This document shows positions 6,370-9,457 of a stretch of 9,457 nucleotides of DNA, in pieces. Source of the DNA: Calditrichota bacterium (GTDB lineage Bacteria > Calditrichota > Calditrichia > Calditrichales > Calditrichaceae); NCBI GenBank assembly GCA_024278715.1, contig JAJRSN010000474.1, positions 1 through 9,457 of the forward strand, in the 5' to 3' direction. The notes under the pieces were generated by a model. That model worked only from the letters and a program-made list of their open reading frames with translations, ran no database searches and was not told the origin of the DNA. The position numbers and the translations under genes were made by a program. Every line of letters begins with the position of its first letter. The stretch's first letter is position 1.

Positions 6370-6873
6370 TTATTGGTTTGAATCTCTCGAGCGTTTACTT
6401 CTCTTGCGGATTAAAATTTTATTCATGAGCAATCCCCCTAAAACCATAAAAACGGGGAAAATTATTAAATTCCTAATCAATATAGCCAGCCCGGCAAAAC
6501 CCTGATACTCCGGCTTCTGCAATTCAGCATACAGTTCTTCCCAAAAGGGAGGCAATGTTTCCATATTATCCATAGCCTGAATCATCCACTGAACCTGCCA
6601 GTTCCCGTAAATTTTAAAAACGATGTACTGAAAAACAAACGATAAAAAGGCGCCGAGCAATCCGGTTAACAATGCCAAATGGATTACCTCCGGAGTGGTA
6701 AAAAAAGATTCATCTTCGGCATTTCTTTGCAACAGCCATAGCGGAATCATCCCCCCGACAATAATCCCCGCGCAGAACAAACAATTAACCAAATTTAAAA
6801 CCGGGATGCTGTCTGTTAAAGCGGCTACGAACGCTCCTAAAAATATAGCCTGGTAATAATCTGTTTTTACCAT
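6370..6873 (-). CDS. Uncharacterised small membrane protein
   Basis: This 167-residue protein has about four predicted spans (roughly 7-23, 28-48, 62-88 and 126-152). The N-terminal hairpin FLGAFVAALTDSIPVLNLVNCLFCAGIIVGG resembles a small-residue-rich two-helix module seen in many unnamed bacterial membrane proteins. An acidic/aromatic extra-membrane segment (about 89-122, with PPFWEELYAELQKPEY) separates the last two helices. A strongly basic tail (ILIRKRSKRSRDSNQ) should face the cytoplasm. Two cysteines in NCLFCAG could pair or bind metal. The ATG has AAAGGA six bases upstream, supporting the start. It lies 15 bases after the DUF2085 gene on the same strand, so the two are probably one operon. 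I do not recognise a specific family. Confidence 0.85.
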   Translation of the reverse strand: MVKTDYYQAIFLGAFVAALTDSIPVLNLVNCLFCAGIIVGGMIPLWLLQRNAEDESFFTTPEVIHLALLTGLLGAFLSFVFQYIVFKIYGNWQVQWMIQAMDNMETLPPFWEELYAELQKPEYQGFAGLAILIRNLIIFPVFMVLGGLLMNKILIRKRSKRSRDSNQ

Positions 6874-6888
6874 GAATTTCCTTTCATT

Positions 6889-7389
6889 TCAAAAATCATT
6901 GGTTATTACTTTTTCATTTGTCTTCGATTCTTGTCCGGAGAACTTTGTTTGAGCCAGAAACAAAGTCAAAATCAAGCCGCTCAAAAATCCGCTGACCCCT
7001 CTTAAAACAGCCCAATTGGTATATAAGCCTACTTTTTCTGAAGATATCTCCGCGACCACAAAAATCGCAAGGGTCACCAAAACAGCCGAGGGAATATTAA
7101 TCTCTCGTTTGAACAACAAAACAATAATTCCGACAAGCCCTCCGAAATACAAAAAAGTACAGCGCACGCACAAAGCCATTGGTATCTGATTAATAAAAAT
7201 CGATCTTTGCGGAATTTGATGACATACGGGATCAAAAAGAAAATAAATACCCGCGCCGATGTATTGGAAAATCCTCCATGAACTAGCGGCTAAAAAAGGC
7301 GCTGCCAAATTCAAAAAGTTTAAGCCGACTAAAATTATCAGCAGCGCTTTAAGAAGCGGATTGTTTTTCATGCTTTTTATTCGATTCAC
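6889..7389 (-). CDS. DUF2085 family membrane protein
   Basis: The 166-residue product has the marks of DUF2085: DPVCHQIPQRS at 53-63 and LCVRCTFLYFGG at 73-84, giving a conserved C-H-Q and C-x-x-C set within membrane-associated segments, then LRGVSGFLSGLI at 129-140 with the family's R-G-x-x-G-x-x-x-G pattern. Predicted spans are about 13-34, 40-54, 78-93, 99-115 and 129-147. The Cys/His residues suggest metal or cofactor binding, but no function is established to my knowledge. The longest frame starts at a GTG (7389) with no Shine-Dalgarno sequence. An ATG at 7371 (MKNNPLLKALLI) is an equally reasonable start, trims only six residues and leaves the first helix intact. It is the first gene of a two-gene minus-strand unit, so its promoter should lie within 7390-7606. 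Confidence 0.88.
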   Translation of the reverse strand: MNRIKSMKNNPLLKALLIILVGLNFLNLAAPFLAASSWRIFQYIGAGIYFLFDPVCHQIPQRSIFINQIPMALCVRCTFLYFGGLVGIIVLLFKREINIPSAVLVTLAIFVVAEISSEKVGLYTNWAVLRGVSGFLSGLILTLFLAQTKFSGQESKTNEKVITNDF

Positions 7390-7606
7390 TATTTCGACAT
7401 ATCGGATAAATTATTTTGAAACGATAACTTAGTGGAATTGTTAAAAAGATGCAAAACTTGTCGATTAATAAAAAATAGTTCTCCCCGACCTGCCGCCGAA
7501 AACGAGGCAAAACGCGCTTACCTTTTTTAATTTCATCTTTTCTCACACTTAACTTGCATCCGTTCAAAAATATTTTAATTTTAAAAAATTAAAGCAGGGA
7601 GAATTT
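7390..7606. promoter_or_regulatory. Divergent intergenic region between the DUF2085 and S51 hydrolase genes
   Basis: These 217 bases separate two divergent transcription units and so must hold promoters in both directions, but I see no convincing -35/-10 pair. On the minus strand TTGCAT with TAAGTT at 17-base spacing is weak; on the plus strand the AT-rich stretch 7565-7593 has several -10-like words without a suitable -35. An almost all-AT inverted repeat (7573-7582 with 7585-7594) lies just before the Shine-Dalgarno GGGAG (7597-7601) of the next gene. A 72-codon minus-strand frame here (7349-7567) starts at TTG, has no ribosome site and looks non-coding. Confidence 0.35.
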
Positions 7607-8299
7607 GTGAAGCAAAAACCCGTTATATTGCTTGCGGATAGCCAGAACTTATTCTGGCAGAAAAACGGTCAGGCTTTTTTGGAATCTATTCTCGAAGGCA
7701 ATTTGCCGTTAAGGGCTGCCTATGTCGGCGCTTCCAATGACGACAAGCCCGAGTTTTTCATGATTTTCAAAGCCGCCATGGAGCAGATAAAAGCCAAAGA
7801 AATTCTCCACATTCAAAAAGACTTTTCGTCCGCCGAAAAAGAGTATCTGGAAAAGTCGGACTTAATCCTTCTTGCCGGAGGCGATGTTGAGCTCGGATGG
7901 AACACAATCAGTAAAACGGGAATGGCGGAAATTATTGTTAATCGCTATTACAACGGATCGTATCTGATCGGGGTTTCTGCCGGCGCCGTGCATCTCGGTC
8001 TGATGGCTTTGAGCGCTCAGGGCGAATTATTTGAGACCTTAAAATGCGTTCCTTTTATTATTGATGTTCATCAGGAAGAGCGCGGATGGGAAAGGCTGAA
8101 AAAAACGCTGAGCAAGGTTAAAAATCCCTTCGTCCACGGACTCGGAATTCCCATGGGTTCGGGTATTGTTTATCATACCGATCACACAATTGAAGCCGTT
8201 CGGAAACCGGCGTGGTTATTCGAGCAAACCGATAACGGGTTAAAAAGTCAATTGCTTTTACCAAAAGATTTTAAAGAAACCAGTCAAAGGAGTTATTAA
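7607..8299 (+). CDS. Peptidase S51 / cyanophycinase-like serine hydrolase
   Basis: This 230-residue protein has the class-I-glutamine-amidotransferase-like fold of the S51 group (dipeptidase E, cyanophycinase). LILLAGGDVELGW at 86-98 matches the family's G-G-D/G-N loop. IGVSAGAVHLG at 121-131 is the nucleophile elbow, with Ser124 as nucleophile. IIDVHQEERGWERL at 151-164 fits the cyanophycinase D-x-H-x-x-x-R-x-x-x-R-L motif, with His155 as the likely catalytic histidine. The next block reads GLGIPMGSGIVY, where classical cyanophycinases usually have G-I-D-E, so the acidic pair is missing and the substrate may differ. No signal peptide is present, so it should be cytosolic. The start is GTG, with GGGAG five bases upstream. 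A mechanosensitive channel follows after five bases. Dipeptide or isopeptide hydrolysis is the likely chemistry; cyanophycin as substrate is not supported, since no cyanophycin synthetase is seen here. Confidence 0.85.
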   Translation: MKQKPVILLADSQNLFWQKNGQAFLESILEGNLPLRAAYVGASNDDKPEFFMIFKAAMEQIKAKEILHIQKDFSSAEKEYLEKSDLILLAGGDVELGWNTISKTGMAEIIVNRYYNGSYLIGVSAGAVHLGLMALSAQGELFETLKCVPFIIDVHQEERGWERLKKTLSKVKNPFVHGLGIPMGSGIVYHTDHTIEAVRKPAWLFEQTDNGLKSQLLLPKDFKETSQRSY

Positions 8300-8304
8300 C
8301 GCTA

Positions 8305-9457
8305 ATGAGACAAATAATCGCCTCGGTTAAACAGCTTTTTGAGACCTATCCCTGGACAAACGATGTGTTTTTTCTTTTTATTATCCTGACGGCTTCTTAT
8401 CTGGCTTTCTTTGTTACCACAAAATTTTTTCTCGCTTTCGCCAAACGCTTTGCCCGAAAAAGCAGAACACGTTTCGACGATATTTTAATCGAAAACAAAG
8501 TGTTGCACACTATTTCCTACTTTGTGCCGCTGCTTCTGATTAAGAATCTGACTTTTTTAACGCCCCTGATCGGTTCCGTTATTAATATGCTGGCGGACAT
8601 CCTTCTGATTCTGGTAACCGCCAGAACAATTTCTTCGATACTATCAACCGCAAACAGCTATTACGAATATAAGCACAAATCCAAAAGGCGACCCATTAAA
8701 AGTTACCTTCAGGTTGTTATCATCATTAACTATATTGTCGCCATCATTCTGGTTATCGGCGTTTTAACCCATCAGCAGCCGTGGATGCTTTTAAGCGGTT
8801 TGGGCGCCATGACCGCCATTATTTTGCTCATTTTTCGGGATACCATTCTTTCGTTTGTGGCTGGCATGCAAATTAATATGTACGATTTAATCCACGTCGG
8901 CGACTGGATCGAAATGCCGCAGTTTGGCGCAGACGGCGACGTTGTTGACATTGCTCTGCACACCATCAAGGTTCAGAACTGGGATAAATCGATTACCGTT
9001 GTTCCCACCTATAAACTTTTGGATAATTCGTTCCGCAACTGGCGGGGGATGGAGCAAGCGGGCGGCAGGCGAATTAAACGCGCCATTTACATCGATCAGA
9101 ACAGCATTAAGTTTTGCGATCAAGCGATGATCGAGAAATTCGAACGCATCCATTTAATTAGCGATTATGTGAAAAGAAAATTAGAAGAGCTTGAGCGGTA
9201 CAACCGTGAGCACAATATTGACGACCGTGTCAAAGTCAACGGACGGCGAATGACCAATATCGGCACTTTCCGCGCTTACACGGTTGAATACATCAAAAAT
9301 CACCCGAAGATTAATCCGAACCTGACCAAAATGGTACGTCAGCTTCCTCCTGGTCCGCAAGGGCTGCCGATTGAAATTTACGCTTTCACCAATGACATTC
9401 GCTGGGAAAATTACGAAGCCATTCAAGCCGATATTTTTGATCACCTTTTATCGGTTA
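8305..9457 (+). CDS. YbdG-type miniconductance mechanosensitive channel (MscS superfamily), 3' end cut by window
   Basis: The frame is open from ATG 8305 to the window edge (384 residues plus one base). It closely follows E. coli YbdG (415 residues), so about 30 C-terminal residues are missing. YbdG-like channels open under membrane tension and respond weakly to hypo-osmotic shock. About five spans are predicted (18-42, 68-90, 91-112, 135-155 and the pore helix 160-186, LLSGLGAMTAIILLIFRDTI). The beta domain follows with HVGDWIEMPQFGADGDVVDI at 197-216, then IKVQNWDKSITVVPTYKLL and FRNWRGMEQAGGRRIKR. The C-terminal part has VNGRRMTNIGTFRAY at 311-325, MVRQLPPGPQGLPIEIYAFT at 343-362 and IQADIFDHLL, all typical of YbdG rather than of small MscS. 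AAAGGAG lies 12 bases upstream, a long spacing, so coupling with the S51 gene five bases before may help initiation. Confidence 0.93.
   Translation, partial: MRQIIASVKQLFETYPWTNDVFFLFIILTASYLAFFVTTKFFLAFAKRFARKSRTRFDDILIENKVLHTISYFVPLLLIKNLTFLTPLIGSVINMLADILLILVTARTISSILSTANSYYEYKHKSKRRPIKSYLQVVIIINYIVAIILVIGVLTHQQPWMLLSGLGAMTAIILLIFRDTILSFVAGMQINMYDLIHVGDWIEMPQFGADGDVVDIALHTIKVQNWDKSITVVPTYKLLDNSFRNWRGMEQAGGRRIKRAIYIDQNSIKFCDQAMIEKFERIHLISDYVKRKLEELERYNREHNIDDRVKVNGRRMTNIGTFRAYTVEYIKNHPKINPNLTKMVRQLPPGPQGLPIEIYAFTNDIRWENYEAIQADIFDHLLSV

Noticed and set aside
7349..7567. 72-codon minus-strand ORF in the divergent intergenic region
   Set aside because: It starts at TTG without a ribosome site, has no family resemblance and overlaps the start of the DUF2085 gene in another frame.
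7573..7594. AT-only hairpin before the S51 gene as a terminator or operator
   Set aside because: The stem is almost all A/T with a two-base loop, lies in an intergenic AT-rich stretch and has no T-run; it is probably composition.
8772..9444. Several minus-strand and one plus-strand ORF within the last kilobase
   Set aside because: The plus-strand frame from 8305 encodes a clear YbdG-type channel across the whole stretch; the others are shadows of it.
1..9457. CRISPR array, tRNA or rRNA, insertion sequence, prophage genes
   Set aside because: No spaced repeats, clover-leaf sequence, transposase motif or phage gene was found on either strand.

Overview
This looks like a bacterial housekeeping region of moderate GC content. 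It holds three transcription blocks and no mobile element, CRISPR array, rRNA or tRNA that I can see. The gene content is uppS, folC, rho, rpmE, a DUF1385 gene, prfA and a YbdG-type channel. Together with the FolC C-terminal motif style (D-x-x-H-N-x-x-G), it suggests an uncultured or less-studied lineage near the FCB/Calditrichota part of the tree. That placement is a low-confidence inference; no 16S or other marker is present to settle it.

Block 1 (plus strand, 2-2307) is a tightly packed cell-wall/folate unit. It starts inside uppS (undecaprenyl diphosphate synthase, 5' end cut by the window). A small four-helix membrane protein of unknown function follows, overlapping uppS by one base, and then comes folC. 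The folC reading frame is interrupted by one in-frame TAA at 1876-1878. Recognisable FolC sequence continues in the same frame for another 143 codons, and the total matches the normal family length. This is the most notable anomaly in the window: nonsense mutation, sequence error or readthrough.

Block 2 (plus strand, about 2478-6367) holds transcription and translation factors. A 322-base gap contains a near-consensus sigma-70-type promoter (TTGACA, 17 bases, TATATT) about 115 bases ahead of rho. Then come rpmE (zinc-type ribosomal protein L31), a strong intrinsic terminator, a DUF1385 membrane protein and prfA (release factor 1). The terminator lies only about 25 bases before the DUF1385 start, so DUF1385-prfA expression probably depends on readthrough or an unseen promoter. 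The usual partner prmC is not next to prfA here.

Block 3 (minus strand, 7389-6370) holds two small membrane proteins, a DUF2085 member and an unknown one. It runs convergently into prfA with only two bases between the stop codons. A 217-base divergent intergenic region separates it from block 4.

Block 4 (plus strand, 7607 to the window edge) holds a peptidase S51/cyanophycinase-like serine hydrolase. It is followed after five bases by a YbdG-type miniconductance mechanosensitive channel cut by the window end. The two are probably co-transcribed. Apart from the broken folC, the genes look intact and conventional; unknowns are concentrated in the small membrane proteins and the S51-channel pair.
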